Notes under the pieces: generated by a model
What the model was told of the DNA's origin: nothing
Databases searched by the model: none
Seen by the model: only the letters and a program-made list of their open reading frames with translations
Part shown: positions 19,183-29,366 of the stretch, piece by piece
Layout: the number at the start of each line of letters is the position of its first letter
Position numbering within the stretch: the stretch's first letter is position 1
NCBI RefSeq assembly: GCF_037482165.1
Contig: NZ_CP148048.1
Location: forward strand, 868,001-932,000
From: Parvimonas micra
GTDB lineage: Bacteria > Bacillota > Clostridia > Tissierellales > Peptoniphilaceae
Length of the DNA stretch: 64,000 bases
Direction of reading: 5' to 3'
Made by a program: the position numbers and the translations under genes

Positions 19183-20142
19183 CTAAATAGATAGTTCATC
19201 AACTATATCATATAAATCTTTATTAAATATTTTTTTGCTAGATACAGCATCTTCTATAGTAATATACTCAATATTATTATTTTTAAAAGCTAAAGCTAAA
19301 TTAGTTTGTTCTTTCAACAATAATTTAACAGACATACTTCCCATTTGACTTGCTATTATTCTGTCAAATGAGCTTGGAGTACCTCCTCTTTGGATATGTC
19401 CTAGTACAGTAACCCTTGTATCAATTTTCGTTTTTTCTTGAATCTGTTTTTTAAGCTCATAAGGGCTTAAAATACCTTCAGTTAAAACTATGATATGGTG
19501 TAATTTACCTCTTTTCCTACCAGATATAATTTTATTACAAACTTTATCTATATCAAAATCGACTTCTGGAACTATTATACTTTCAGCTCCACCAGCTAAT
19601 CCTGAATTTAGAGCAATATCACCACATTTTCTTCCCATAACTTCTAAAATATTAGCTCTTCCATGAGAAGAAGATGTATCACGAAGTTTTGAAATAGCGT
19701 CGATAACTGTATTTACTGAAGTAAAAAATCCAATTGTATAATCAGTATATCCCATATCATTATCAATAGTACAAGGTATAGCAATAGTCTTTATACCATA
19801 TTTGCTTAAAACATTAGCGCCACGAAAAGTACCATCTCCTCCTAAAACTACAAGTCCTTCAATACCATTATCTTTTAAGCTTTTAACTGCTTTTTCTTGA
19901 CCTTCTTTAGTCATAAACTCTTTACTTCTAGCACTACCTAATATAGTACCACCTTTTTGAATTATATCTGCAACACTAGACACATTCATCTCAAAAATAT
20001 TTCCTTTAATAAGGCCATCATAACCAAATTTTACACCATATATTCTAACATTATGATATATACAAGTTCTTACAACAGCTCTTATTACTGGATTCATTCC
20101 TGGAGAATCTCCACCACTAGTAAGAATAGCAATTTTTTTCAA
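19183..20142 (-). CDS. pfkA: 6-phosphofructokinase
   Basis: A 319-aa enzyme that phosphorylates fructose-6-phosphate. Numbering matches E. coli PfkA through the active site: [11 protein letters not shown] (8-17), Arg72, GGDGT (101-105) with Gly104, TIDND (125-129) with catalytic Asp127, and GHIQRGG. Gly104 is the ATP-type residue. Position 124 is Cys, where ATP-dependent enzymes usually have Gly and PPi-dependent ones Lys. ATP remains the more likely donor, with this caveat. It lies between dnaE (12-bp gap) and pyk. Confidence 0.95.
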   Translation of the reverse strand: MKKIAILTSGGDSPGMNPVIRAVVRTCIYHNVRIYGVKFGYDGLIKGNIFEMNVSSVADIIQKGGTILGSARSKEFMTKEGQEKAVKSLKDNGIEGLVVLGGDGTFRGANVLSKYGIKTIAIPCTIDNDMGYTDYTIGFFTSVNTVIDAISKLRDTSSSHGRANILEVMGRKCGDIALNSGLAGGAESIIVPEVDFDIDKVCNKIISGRKRGKLHHIIVLTEGILSPYELKKQIQEKTKIDTRVTVLGHIQRGGTPSSFDRIIASQMGSMSVKLLLKEQTNLALAFKNNNIEYITIEDAVSSKKIFNKDLYDIVDELSI

Positions 20143-20154
20143 ATTATACCTCCA

Positions 20155-23100
20155 TTAATTGATACGAAAACAGTCTTTTCCAAAAATATTTTCTAATTCA
20201 ACAATTAAATTTTCATTTTTTAAATCAAACTTATTTTCTAATCTTAAAGTTTTATGATTGTTAGTTATATACAAAATTACATTATTTATTCCACCATATT
20301 TTTCAGAAAATTCACTTAATTTTTTCTTTATACTATTATCAAAATTTTCAATTTTTATATATAGTTTCTTAGAATATATACTATCTACTTCTCTAGCATC
20401 AATTACAGTAAAATTAGTATTCCCAAATGAATTTATAGAAACTTTAATCGATATTTCATAAATTTTTCCTTTAATAATATCTAAATCTTTAACATCTAAA
20501 ATCTCTATACTACTTGTAAAATCTTCTACATTAATTGTTTTTAGCATCTTATTTTTTTTATTTCTTCTAAGTTTAATAGAGTTAATATAAACTATTACAT
20601 TATAGATACCTTTATCTAAAACTTTTAAATCAATTAACTTCATACTATTTTTAGACTTAATATAATCTTTATATTCATCTAGTGGATGTGAAGAAATATA
20701 AAATCCTAAAACATCTTTTTCATATTCTAACATATCGTCTTTTAAAAATTTTTCAGACTTAACATATTTTTCATGCATAAAATCTGAACTTATTAAGGAA
20801 AGTTGTCCCGATAATTCATTTTTACTTTTAGATACTATTTGAGTAAATAATGTCTCCAAAGAATTTAGAATTTCAACTCTTTTTTCATCTATTTCATCAA
20901 AAGCTCCAGACTTTACTAAATTTTCAATTGATTGCAAGCTCATATTCTTTGAATTTTTCAATCTTTCTAAAAATTCTTTAAAACTTTTAAACTCTCCATT
21001 TTTTCTTTCTTCTTCAATATCTTTAGCTAAAAGCCTATTAAATCCTTTAATTTGAGAGAAACCAATTCTCATACACTTATTTTCAGTACTTATCTTATAG
21101 TAACTATAATTAACACTTGGAAGTAAAATCTTTATTCCCATCCTTTTAATTTCTTGAAAATATTGGAAAAATTGTCTTTCATAATTTATAACAGAATTTA
21201 AAAGACTTACCATATATTCTAATGGATAATAATATTTTAAATAAGCAGTTCTATAAGCATTTAATGAATAGCAAGCACTATGTGATTTATTAAAAGCGTA
21301 GTTACCAAACTCAACTATTAAATCAAAAATATTTTGAGCAAGCTTCTCATCCACACCATTTCTTACACAACCTTTTATTTTAATGCTTCCATCTAAATCA
21401 TCTAGACCATAAATAAATATCTTCCTATTATATTCCATTATATCCATATGTTTTTTACCAATGGCTTTTCGCAAATTATCTGCTTGACCCCAAGTATATC
21501 CTGCTAATTCTCTTGCAATCTGCATAACTTGTTCTTGATATACAATAATTCCATAAGTGGATTTTAAATATTTTTCTAAACGCTTATCCAAATATCGAAT
21601 ACTATTAGGATTATTTTTATTTTTAATGTAATTAGGTATTTGATTCATCGGACCTGGTCTAAAAAGAGAATTTGCAGCAACCAACTCATCGAAATTATCT
21701 GCTTTTAAATCTTTTAAGAACAATCTCATACCTGTACTTTCAAATTGGAATATGCCAATTGTATCAGCTGTCTTAAATAAATTTAAAACATTCTTGTCAC
21801 TTAACGATATTTTTTCAATATCAATCTCTCTATTGTAATTTTTTTGAACAAGTCTTATAGTATCATCAATTACTGTTAGAGTTCTAAGTCCTAAAAAATC
21901 CATCTTTAAAAGCCCAAGTTCTTCCAACTCTATCATATTGAATTGTGTTACTATATTATCTCCACTTTTAGATAGCGGAACATACTCTGTAAGTTCTTCC
22001 TTAGTTATAACAATACCCGCTGCATGTATTGATATATGTCTATGAAATTTTTCAAATTTTTCAGAAGTATTAATAAGTTTTTTTATATTTACATCTTCGT
22101 CATATAACTTTTTTAATTCCAAACTATCTTTTAATGCATTTTTAAAAGTAACGTCTAAATTATTTGGAATAAGTTTTGCTACCTTATCAACAGTTGATAA
22201 TTTATAACCTAAAACTCTGCCAATATCTCTTACTGCTGCTCTTGGTTTCATAGTTCCAAAGGTAACAATTTGTGAAACGTGGTTTTTCCCATACTTTCTA
22301 ATTACATAGTCTATGACTTCTTCTCTTCTTTCGTTGCAAAAATCTATGTCAAAATCAGGCATTGAAATTCTTTCAGGATTTAAAAATCTTTCAAATATTA
22401 ATTCATATTCTATTGGATCAATATCAGTTATCTCCAAGCAGTATGCAACAATTGAATTTGCACCTGAACCTCTACCAGGTCCAACTGGAATTTTATTTTT
22501 TTTAGCAAAATTTACAAAATCCCAAACAATAAGAAAATAATCAGTAAATCCCATTTTATTTATTACTGAAAATTCATGATTAACTCTTTTTTTAATTTCA
22601 TCAGTGATATTTTCATATCTTTTTTTCATACCTTCTATGATTATACTATGTAAATAATCTTCCTTTGTACTAACTCCATCAGGTACTTTATATTCAGGTA
22701 AATGATACTTTGAAAAGTCAAATTCAACATTACATCTTTGAGCAATCATTTTAGTATTATACATAGAATCTTTTAATTGAGAAAATATTTTTAACATTTC
22801 TTCTTCACTTTTTAAATAGTATTCTGCTTGAGTAAAAGTATCTTCTTTAAGTTCAGATAATAAAATACCTTTTGATATACATCTTGCTATATTAAATAAA
22901 TTAAAATCTGTATTTTCTAAATAATGAACATCATTAGTTACAACAGTCTCAACGTTTACTTCATTTGCAAGTTCCAAATATTTGTTTATCATTAACTCAT
23001 CATTTTCTTCAAAATGAAAATTCAATTCTAGAAATAAATCCTCTTTATTGAATATACTTTTGAAATTTAAAATTTCATTCTTAGCGTTTAAAGTATCGTC

Positions 23101-23523
23101 TAAATATAGACATTTTCTAATAAAACTTCTTTTAGAACCAACAATTAATATTAAATTTTTTGAGAATTTTTCTAATTCATCAAATGTTATATATTCTCTA
23201 TTTCTATTTTCAATAATATATAAATTAGACACTAATTTACATAAATTTTTATATCCTTGATTATTCTTAGCTAATAATATTATATTATAAAATTCATTAT
23301 TTGGGTATGACAAAGTTAACTCACAACCAATAATAGGTTTTATTGAATTCTTTTTACATCTTTTATAAAAATCAATAACGCCATACATATTGTTATAATC
23401 TGTAATAGCCATAGCTTTAAAATTTAATTCTTTAGCTTTATCTATTAATTTTTCCATTGGATTATAATTGTTCAACAAACTATACTCAGTATGAACATTC
23501 AAATGTACAAAATCATTAGCCAA
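20155..23523 (-). CDS. dnaE: DNA polymerase III alpha subunit DnaE
   Basis: A 1122-aa C-family replicative polymerase without a proofreading exonuclease domain. Order: PHP domain (FVHLNVHTEYSLL at the N-terminus); palm with PGRGSGANSIVAY and the catalytic DFDIDF (MPDFDIDFCNERR); fingers; tandem HhH; OB fold. I choose the TTG at 23523 (start MANDFVHL) because GAGGTGA sits just upstream of it. That same sequence supplies an apparent GTG start three codons earlier, which would lie inside the ribosome-binding site. A second replicase, PolC, is expected elsewhere in this phylum. Confidence 0.96.
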   Translation of the reverse strand: MANDFVHLNVHTEYSLLNNYNPMEKLIDKAKELNFKAMAITDYNNMYGVIDFYKRCKKNSIKPIIGCELTLSYPNNEFYNIILLAKNNQGYKNLCKLVSNLYIIENRNREYITFDELEKFSKNLILIVGSKRSFIRKCLYLDDTLNAKNEILNFKSIFNKEDLFLELNFHFEENDELMINKYLELANEVNVETVVTNDVHYLENTDFNLFNIARCISKGILLSELKEDTFTQAEYYLKSEEEMLKIFSQLKDSMYNTKMIAQRCNVEFDFSKYHLPEYKVPDGVSTKEDYLHSIIIEGMKKRYENITDEIKKRVNHEFSVINKMGFTDYFLIVWDFVNFAKKNKIPVGPGRGSGANSIVAYCLEITDIDPIEYELIFERFLNPERISMPDFDIDFCNERREEVIDYVIRKYGKNHVSQIVTFGTMKPRAAVRDIGRVLGYKLSTVDKVAKLIPNNLDVTFKNALKDSLELKKLYDEDVNIKKLINTSEKFEKFHRHISIHAAGIVITKEELTEYVPLSKSGDNIVTQFNMIELEELGLLKMDFLGLRTLTVIDDTIRLVQKNYNREIDIEKISLSDKNVLNLFKTADTIGIFQFESTGMRLFLKDLKADNFDELVAANSLFRPGPMNQIPNYIKNKNNPNSIRYLDKRLEKYLKSTYGIIVYQEQVMQIARELAGYTWGQADNLRKAIGKKHMDIMEYNRKIFIYGLDDLDGSIKIKGCVRNGVDEKLAQNIFDLIVEFGNYAFNKSHSACYSLNAYRTAYLKYYYPLEYMVSLLNSVINYERQFFQYFQEIKRMGIKILLPSVNYSYYKISTENKCMRIGFSQIKGFNRLLAKDIEEERKNGEFKSFKEFLERLKNSKNMSLQSIENLVKSGAFDEIDEKRVEILNSLETLFTQIVSKSKNELSGQLSLISSDFMHEKYVKSEKFLKDDMLEYEKDVLGFYISSHPLDEYKDYIKSKNSMKLIDLKVLDKGIYNVIVYINSIKLRRNKKNKMLKTINVEDFTSSIEILDVKDLDIIKGKIYEISIKVSINSFGNTNFTVIDAREVDSIYSKKLYIKIENFDNSIKKKLSEFSEKYGGINNVILYITNNHKTLRLENKFDLKNENLIVELENIFGKDCFRIN

Positions 23524-23643
23524 AATTATCACCTCATTATTGATTTTACCATATTTTTAGAATTTTTTAAATATATTTTACCTAATCACTTTATATTTTT
23601 ATGTTTTTATGATACAATTTTATAGTACGAAGGGAGAATTGAT

Positions 23644-24033
23644 ATGAAATTTACATTAGTAACTAATAATATTGACTTATATGAAAAAGTGAAAAATAAG
23701 AAAGATTTAGACATAATATTTGATGAAAAATATACATATGGAGACATATTAGATATAGTTAAGAAAAAACTTCAAAATGGATTTGAGCTTTCAACTCATC
23801 CACTTTGTGGTAGTATAAAACCTAATGAAACACCATACAGATCTATATTAATTACTAAAACAAAAGAACTTGATGTTAATGGAATTATAATTATCGATGA
23901 AGCTATTGAAACATACAAAAAATTTCAAAGCAATATGAAAACGCCTCTATGGATAGATAGAGTTCTAAGAGACTTTAGATATGTAGATTGTAACATATTA
24001 GTACAAACTATTGAAAAATTAGGAATAGAATAA
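23644..24033 (+). CDS. grdX: GrdX family protein
   Basis: A 129-aa protein of the GrdX family, recognised by the central STHPLCGSIKPNETPYRSI segment (about residues 50-68). GrdX is usually encoded at the head of glycine-reductase (grd) operons of Stickland-fermenting anaerobes; its biochemical role is not settled. Here it stands alone, divergent from dnaE, with a GGGAG site and its own terminator. No grd structural gene is in the window. It implies, without proving, glycine or betaine reductase in the genome. Confidence 0.85.
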   Translation: MKFTLVTNNIDLYEKVKNKKDLDIIFDEKYTYGDILDIVKKKLQNGFELSTHPLCGSIKPNETPYRSILITKTKELDVNGIIIIDEAIETYKKFQSNMKTPLWIDRVLRDFRYVDCNILVQTIEKLGIE

Positions 24034-24045
24034 ATTAATACTAAA

Positions 24046-24077
24046 AAACCCACATTTTTTTAATAATGTGGGCTTTT
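24046..24077. terminator. Bidirectional terminator
   Basis: An 8-bp stem CCCACATT/AATGTGGG with A/T runs on both sides, between the convergent grdX (+) and the CBS-domain gene (-). Confidence 0.8.
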
Positions 24078-24108
24078 AATTATTATATATAATTATAGAT
24101 ATTAAAAA

Positions 24109-25467
24109 TTATTCGTCAGAATTTTTTTCTTCATCTTCATCCTTTTCTACAACTTCTTCTTTAGGAAGAATTATTCTAACTTTCTTAACTCTATGTTCAT
24201 AAATAGATAATATATTATAAATAACACCATTATCTTCAACAATAAGCTTCTCTCCATCATTAGGTATATATCCTAATAGATACATAAGCATACCACCTAA
24301 TGTATCATAATCTTCTGAATTTTCATCAAGTTTTAAATTACAAGCATTATTTACATCCTCAATTTCACATGCTCCAGTTGCAATAAAATGTCTATCATCT
24401 ATCTTTTTGATTGAAGGATTAGTTTTCTTATCATATTCGTCATCAATTTCACCCATAACTTCCTCAATTAAATCTTCCATAGTGACAATTCCCGTAAAAC
24501 CACCATATTCATCAATTAATACAGCCATTTGATTTCTTGAATTTTTAAGTTCAAGAAATAAATCATTTATATTTTTTCTCTCTGGAATAAAATAAGCTGG
24601 TCTTAAAATAGAACGAATATCAATATTATCAAATCCTACTTTATAAGCTTCTAAGAAAAAGTCTTTAATATATAAAATACCAATTATATTATCAATATCA
24701 TCTTCATAAACTGGCACTCTTGAATACCTCATTTGCATTAAAGTTTCAAAATCTTTATCAGGTTCATCAATATCAATCATAAATACTTCAGTTCTTGCTG
24801 TCATTACTTCTTCAGCTAATACATCATCAAAAGATATAACACCATCTATCATTTCACGCTCTGTAGGATTGATTATTCCTTGTTCTTGTCCTACTTCAAC
24901 AATTGATTTTATCTCTTCTAGAGTAACCTGTGCTTCAACTCCACTTGTAGGAACTGAAAAAATCTTTAACACTATATTAGTAGATAAAGATAGCAAATAA
25001 ACAAACGGACTCATTATTTTATAAACAAAATTTATTGTCCCAACAGAAAATAAAGCAAATTTTTCTGCATTTTGTAATGCTATTCTTTTAGGCACAAGTT
25101 CACCAAATACTAAACTAAAGAATGCCAATATGACTGTAATTAAAACAAAAGAAACTCTATACGCAAAAGGAACTGATAAATTTGATAATACTTTTCCAAA
25201 CTTATCTGATAGTCCAACTGCAGCAGAAGCTGATGTAAAGAAACCAGCAAAAGTGATACCAACTTGAATAGTTGATAAAAACTTCGAAGGCTCTTTTAAA
25301 AGTTTTTCAACTTTAATCGCTCTCTTATTTCCTTGTTCTGACAAAGTTAATAACTTTTTCTTGTCCATAGAAACTATTGCCATTTCAGATGCAGCAAAAA
25401 AAGCATTAACTAAAGTTAATAAAATTAAAATAAAAATCTGAAAATAGACCTCGGGTCCACTATCCAT
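24109..25467 (-). CDS. CNNM/HlyC-CorC family membrane protein with CBS domains
   Basis: A 452-aa protein. Residues 1-195 are a DUF21/CNNM membrane domain with about four hydrophobic segments (ASEMAIVSMDKKKL and FGELVPKRIA are typical). A CBS pair follows (about 210-345: VMTARTEVFMIDID, DEYGGFTGIVTMEDLIEEVMGEI). The C-terminal CorC_HlyC domain (about 355-440) ends in an acidic tail. Relatives are linked to Mg2+ or Co2+ efflux and were once called hemolysins; the substrate is unproven here. AGGAGG precedes the ATG. It has no operon partner. Confidence 0.9.
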   Translation of the reverse strand: MDSGPEVYFQIFILILLTLVNAFFAASEMAIVSMDKKKLLTLSEQGNKRAIKVEKLLKEPSKFLSTIQVGITFAGFFTSASAAVGLSDKFGKVLSNLSVPFAYRVSFVLITVILAFFSLVFGELVPKRIALQNAEKFALFSVGTINFVYKIMSPFVYLLSLSTNIVLKIFSVPTSGVEAQVTLEEIKSIVEVGQEQGIINPTEREMIDGVISFDDVLAEEVMTARTEVFMIDIDEPDKDFETLMQMRYSRVPVYEDDIDNIIGILYIKDFFLEAYKVGFDNIDIRSILRPAYFIPERKNINDLFLELKNSRNQMAVLIDEYGGFTGIVTMEDLIEEVMGEIDDEYDKKTNPSIKKIDDRHFIATGACEIEDVNNACNLKLDENSEDYDTLGGMLMYLLGYIPNDGEKLIVEDNGVIYNILSIYEHRVKKVRIILPKEEVVEKDEDEEKNSDE

Positions 25468-25579
25468 AAAAACCTCCTAAAATTTATTTATCAAATGCAT
25501 TATATCAAAAATTTAAAAATATTGCAAATACAAATTTTTTTATTTAAATATAAAAAACAATAATAATTTATAAAAAAAT

Positions 25580-25606
25580 AAAAAGTGTATTTAAAATACA
25601 CTTTTT
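25580..25606 (-). terminator. Intrinsic terminator after hppA
   Basis: A long stem AAAAAGTGTATTT/AAATACACTTTTT followed on the minus strand by a T-rich tail, about 20 bp after the hppA stop. Confidence 0.85.
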
Positions 25607-25626
25607 ACATAAACATATTATTATAA

Positions 25627-27636
25627 TTATTTTATTAACATTCCACCATAGTTTAAAATAACTTGAGCAAACACTAATGCTACTACAGTCATTAACTTAA
25701 TTAAAATGTTTAATGATGGACCTGAAGTATCCTTAAATGGATCCCCTACAGTATCCCCAACAACCGCTGCTTTATGAGGATCTGAACCTTTACCACCATG
25801 ATGACCTTCTTCAATGTACTTTTTAGCATTATCCCATGCTCCACCAGCATTTGACATAAAGATTGCCATTAAAACACCTGTAACTAAAGATCCAGCTAAT
25901 AATCCACCAAGAGCTTCTGCTCCAATTAAAATACCGACTAATACTGGAACTACTACTGCTAATAATCCAGGAATAATCATTTGTTTTAATGCTGCCATTG
26001 TAGAAATATCAACACATTTTCTATAATCTGGAGTTCCAGTTCCTTCCATAATTCCAGGAATAGTTTTAAATTGTCTTCTAACTTCTTGAATCATTTCATT
26101 AGCAGCATTTCCAACAGCTTCCATAGTTAAAGCTGAGAATAAGAATGGTAACATACCACCAATGAACATTCCTGCAACTACTTGAGGTTTAGTAACATCT
26201 ATTTTTTCCAATCCTACTGCTTGAGTATATGATGCAAACAATGCTAAAGCAGTTAAGGCAGCTGAACCAATCGCAAATCCTTTACCAATAGCAGCTGTAG
26301 TATTACCAACAGAATCTAATTTGTCTGTAATATTTCTAACTTCATGAGGTAATTCACACATTTCTGCAATACCACCAGCATTATCAGCAATTGGACCATA
26401 AGCATCAACAGCAATAGTCATACCACAAGTAGAAAGCATTCCTATAGCAGCAACAGAAATCCCATATAATCCTTGACCAGCATTAGCAAATCCATTTGAT
26501 GCCATATATGATACTAAAATACCTATTGCTATTACTACAATAGGACCAGCAGTTGACTTCATTCCAACAGCTAAACCAGAAATTATATTAGTTGATGAAC
26601 CAGTTTCTGATTCTTCTGCAATATGTTGAACAGGTTTTTTATCTCCTGAAGTATAGTATTCAGTAAATTGAGAAATAATTAATCCTACTAAAATACCAGC
26701 AACTGAAGAAATAAATGCTGAGTTATTTCCTAAAATTTGTTTACTTAAGAAATATGTAACTATAATAGTTAATACTGAACTAACAATAGTTCCCATATTT
26801 AAAGATTTTTGTGGATCTTTATCCCCTCTTACGCAGAATAGGCCAACTAATGATGCTAAGATACCAGCTGCAGCAAGAGCTAACGCAAATATAATACCTT
26901 CTTTACCAAAAGCAACAGAACCTAATGTAATACCAGAAAGTATAGACCCTACATAAGATTCAAAAAGGTCAGCTCCCATACCAGCAACGTCCCCTACATT
27001 ATCTCCTACATTATCAGCTATAACAGCAGGGTTTCTTGGATCATCTTCAGGAATTCCAGCTTCAACCTTTCCTACAAGGTCAGCACCAACGTCAGCAGCT
27101 TTAGTATAAATACCACCACCTACTCTTCCGAACAATGCTATAGATGAAGCACCAAAACTGAATCCAGTTACAATATTAACGTCTCCTACTAAGAAGTAGC
27201 AAACTGTCATCCCTAGAATACCTAATCCAACTACAGAAAGTCCCATTACTGCTCCTCCTGAAAATGCAGTTTGAAGTGCTTTTCCCATTCCGTATTCTTT
27301 AGCAGCATTTGCAGTTCTAACATTTGCTTTAGTAGCAGCTTTCATTCCGAAATATCCTGCTAAAATTGAACAAATTGAGCCAGCTAAGAAACAAACTGCT
27401 GTAAGTAAATTAATGGCTACCCCTAAAATAATTGCAACAACAACAACGAATATAGCTAAATACTTATATTCACGAACTAAGAAAGCCATAGCGCCTTCTT
27501 GAATATAACCTGATATTTCTTTCATTCTTTCATTACCAGGTTCAATTTTTGTAATGCTTAAATATTTAATATAAGCAAATACTAGCGCAACAATACCAAC
27601 GGCAATTGCACAATAAAAAATCAAATTAGTATCCAT
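25627..27636 (-). CDS. hppA: Membrane-bound pyrophosphatase (K+-dependent type, Na+ or H+ pump)
   Basis: A 669-aa protein with about 16 membrane segments that couples PPi hydrolysis to cation export. Catalytic blocks are [31 protein letters not shown] and, near the C-terminus, [15 protein letters not shown]. The signature GNTTAA carries Ala where K+-independent enzymes have Lys, so K+ activation is predicted. K+-dependent members include Na+ pumps, so Na+ transport is plausible, but the window does not settle the ion. It lies downstream of secG with a 19-bp gap. Confidence 0.96.
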   Translation of the reverse strand: MDTNLIFYCAIAVGIVALVFAYIKYLSITKIEPGNERMKEISGYIQEGAMAFLVREYKYLAIFVVVVAIILGVAINLLTAVCFLAGSICSILAGYFGMKAATKANVRTANAAKEYGMGKALQTAFSGGAVMGLSVVGLGILGMTVCYFLVGDVNIVTGFSFGASSIALFGRVGGGIYTKAADVGADLVGKVEAGIPEDDPRNPAVIADNVGDNVGDVAGMGADLFESYVGSILSGITLGSVAFGKEGIIFALALAAAGILASLVGLFCVRGDKDPQKSLNMGTIVSSVLTIIVTYFLSKQILGNNSAFISSVAGILVGLIISQFTEYYTSGDKKPVQHIAEESETGSSTNIISGLAVGMKSTAGPIVVIAIGILVSYMASNGFANAGQGLYGISVAAIGMLSTCGMTIAVDAYGPIADNAGGIAEMCELPHEVRNITDKLDSVGNTTAAIGKGFAIGSAALTALALFASYTQAVGLEKIDVTKPQVVAGMFIGGMLPFLFSALTMEAVGNAANEMIQEVRRQFKTIPGIMEGTGTPDYRKCVDISTMAALKQMIIPGLLAVVVPVLVGILIGAEALGGLLAGSLVTGVLMAIFMSNAGGAWDNAKKYIEEGHHGGKGSDPHKAAVVGDTVGDPFKDTSGPSLNILIKLMTVVALVFAQVILNYGGMLIK

Positions 27637-27654
27637 TTTTTCCTCCTAAATTTT

Positions 27655-27879
27655 TTATTTAATCGCAGCCATAGCAATAGCTACTATAAAAAACACAACT
27701 GATGCTATAATAGTAATTTGGCTTAACACAGCATCTTTAGATTTTTTTCCGCCTTTTCCAGAAATATTAGTTTCAGCTGTTAAAGACGCAACACCGTCAG
27801 ACTTAGATTCTTGCATTAACACTGCTAATATTATAACAATACTAGCAACGAATAATATTATTTCCATTAAAACTTGCAT
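27655..27879 (-). CDS. secG: Preprotein translocase subunit SecG
   Basis: A 74-aa two-helix subunit of SecYEG. It starts MQVLMEIILFVASIVIILAVL, with the conserved LMQESKSDG after the first helix and a loop containing GGKKSKDA, then the second helix (about 50-72). I choose the ATG at 27879 because GGAGGTG lies five bases upstream. A frame extension to 27945 overlaps the leader and lacks a site. A terminator hairpin lies upstream, between it and the prepilin-peptidase gene. Confidence 0.93.
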   Translation of the reverse strand: MQVLMEIILFVASIVIILAVLMQESKSDGVASLTAETNISGKGGKKSKDAVLSQITIIASVVFFIVAIAMAAIK

Positions 27880-27939
27880 TATACACCTCCGAACATTCTT
27901 ATTTAACCTGCTACTTATAATAACACATTTACAAGCAAA

Positions 27940-27972
27940 AATCAACTTAAAATATTGATTTTTAAGTTGATT
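27940..27972 (-). terminator. Intrinsic terminator after the prepilin peptidase gene
   Basis: A 13-bp perfect stem AATCAACTTAAAA/TTTTAAGTTGATT, 7-nt loop, minus-strand TTTTTG tail. It abuts the stop codon of the gene ending at 27973. Confidence 0.8.
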
Positions 27973-28608
27973 CTAAAAATAAATTAAAAATAAATAACTA
28001 AATAATATAAATGGAATTAATGGTATTTCTTGATGTTTAAAAGCTTCTATATCTTTTATAATAATTAGTTTTATTAAATAAAAAAGCCCCGCTATTATAA
28101 AAGTAAATAGTCCAATATAAAAAACTGTATACCAATCTGTTGAAATTCCTATTAAAGATAATGCATAAATATCTCCTATTCCAAATACTTCCTTTCCATA
28201 AACTAATTTTGATACTATATAAATAGTTCCATACAAAATTATTCCTGAAATTAAACCAAAAATAGCTAATCTAGTGTAATTTCCATATATATTCAATAAT
28301 ATAATCGGAACTAGAAAAGCCATAATGATATTTATAAAAATATTTTTACAAATAATATCAGTAAATGCACAAATGTACAGACATAAAAAACAAAGTAAAT
28401 TTATCATATATAATATATCATTATAAAAAAATAATGACATTAAATATATATTTGTTAGGAATATTAATATAAAATTTAATAAATTATAGTATTTCTTTAT
28501 ATTGTTAATCGAGATTTTTATTGTCTCTTTTTCTTTTAAATATTTCAAATCGATTGATGAAACTAATAAACAAACAAAAATACTAACCAATCCACCCAAA
28601 AAATGCAT
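27973..28608 (-). CDS. A24-family prepilin peptidase-like membrane protein
   Basis: A 211-aa protein with about six or seven membrane helices. Two aspartates lie in the positions of the A24 catalytic pair: the CAFTDIICK context (around residue 83) and the family motif FGIGDIYAL (around 148). The N-terminal cysteine/methylase domain of classical PilD is missing, so it is a minimal peptidase of the TadV/FlaK size. No type IV pilus or Tad genes are in the window, so its substrates are unknown. It starts one base after the parvulin gene with only a weak ribosome-binding site, suggesting coupled translation. Confidence 0.75.
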   Translation of the reverse strand: MHFLGGLVSIFVCLLVSSIDLKYLKEKETIKISINNIKKYYNLLNFILIFLTNIYLMSLFFYNDILYMINLLCFLCLYICAFTDIICKNIFINIIMAFLVPIILLNIYGNYTRLAIFGLISGIILYGTIYIVSKLVYGKEVFGIGDIYALSLIGISTDWYTVFYIGLFTFIIAGLFYLIKLIIIKDIEAFKHQEIPLIPFILFSYLFLIYF

Positions 28609-28609
28609 C

Positions 28610-29353
28610 TTAATATTTTCTTTCTATCTTACTATCCTTCATTAAAGCATCCATTTTTTTCACATAAGCTACTTGTTCTTTAGCTTTTATTATACTTTTC
28701 TCAATTTCATCTCTAACTGATTCTAAATCTAGTTGTTCGGGATTTGTTTTTGATTCAAGTTTAATTAAATGATAACCAAATTGTGTTTTTACAGGAGCAG
28801 TAACTTTTCCAACTTCTGCATCTATACATGCATTTTCAAATTCTAATACCATTTGTCCTTGACTAAATTCTCCCAAATCTCCACCTACTTCTTTAGATGG
28901 GCACATAGAATGTTCTTTAGCTAATTCTTCAAATTTTTCACCTTTATTACAAAGATCTTTTAGTTCATTAGCTTTTTCTTCACTTTCAACCAAAATATGT
29001 TTTGCCTTAAAAGTATATTTACTCTTAAAAATATTTTTATTTTCTTCATAATACTCTTTTATTTCTTCATCAGTAGCATGAATATTTTCAAATAATTCAT
29101 TTAAAAAATGTTTTGCTAAAATTGAACGTTTAATTTCATTAATTTCTTTAACAAATGCTTCACTTTCATCTAACTTCCTATTATAGCAATCTTGAATTAT
29201 AAGTTCTTGTTTAACTAATTCTTCACATAATTGTTTTCTACCTTCAGGATTATTATATGGCATTGCTCTATTTCCCATTAATTCTATAAATCTGTCAATA
29301 TCACTTTCTAAAATTTCAACTCCGTTTACAATTGCCATTACTTTACTTTCCAT
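28610..29353 (-). CDS. Parvulin-type peptidyl-prolyl isomerase, cytoplasmic
   Basis: A 247-aa protein with a SurA/PrsA-like N-terminal helical region (1-110). The rotamase domain (about 115-210) has KAKHILVESEEKANEL, GGDLGEFSQGQMVLEFE and TQFGYHLIKLE. It begins MESKVMAIVNGVEI with no signal peptide or lipobox, unlike the PrsA lipoprotein at 41.2 kb, so it should act in the cytoplasm. It follows cvfB by 13 bp and precedes the prepilin peptidase gene. Confidence 0.88.
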   Translation of the reverse strand: MESKVMAIVNGVEILESDIDRFIELMGNRAMPYNNPEGRKQLCEELVKQELIIQDCYNRKLDESEAFVKEINEIKRSILAKHFLNELFENIHATDEEIKEYYEENKNIFKSKYTFKAKHILVESEEKANELKDLCNKGEKFEELAKEHSMCPSKEVGGDLGEFSQGQMVLEFENACIDAEVGKVTAPVKTQFGYHLIKLESKTNPEQLDLESVRDEIEKSIIKAKEQVAYVKKMDALMKDSKIERKY

Positions 29354-29366
29354 AATTATTTCCCCC

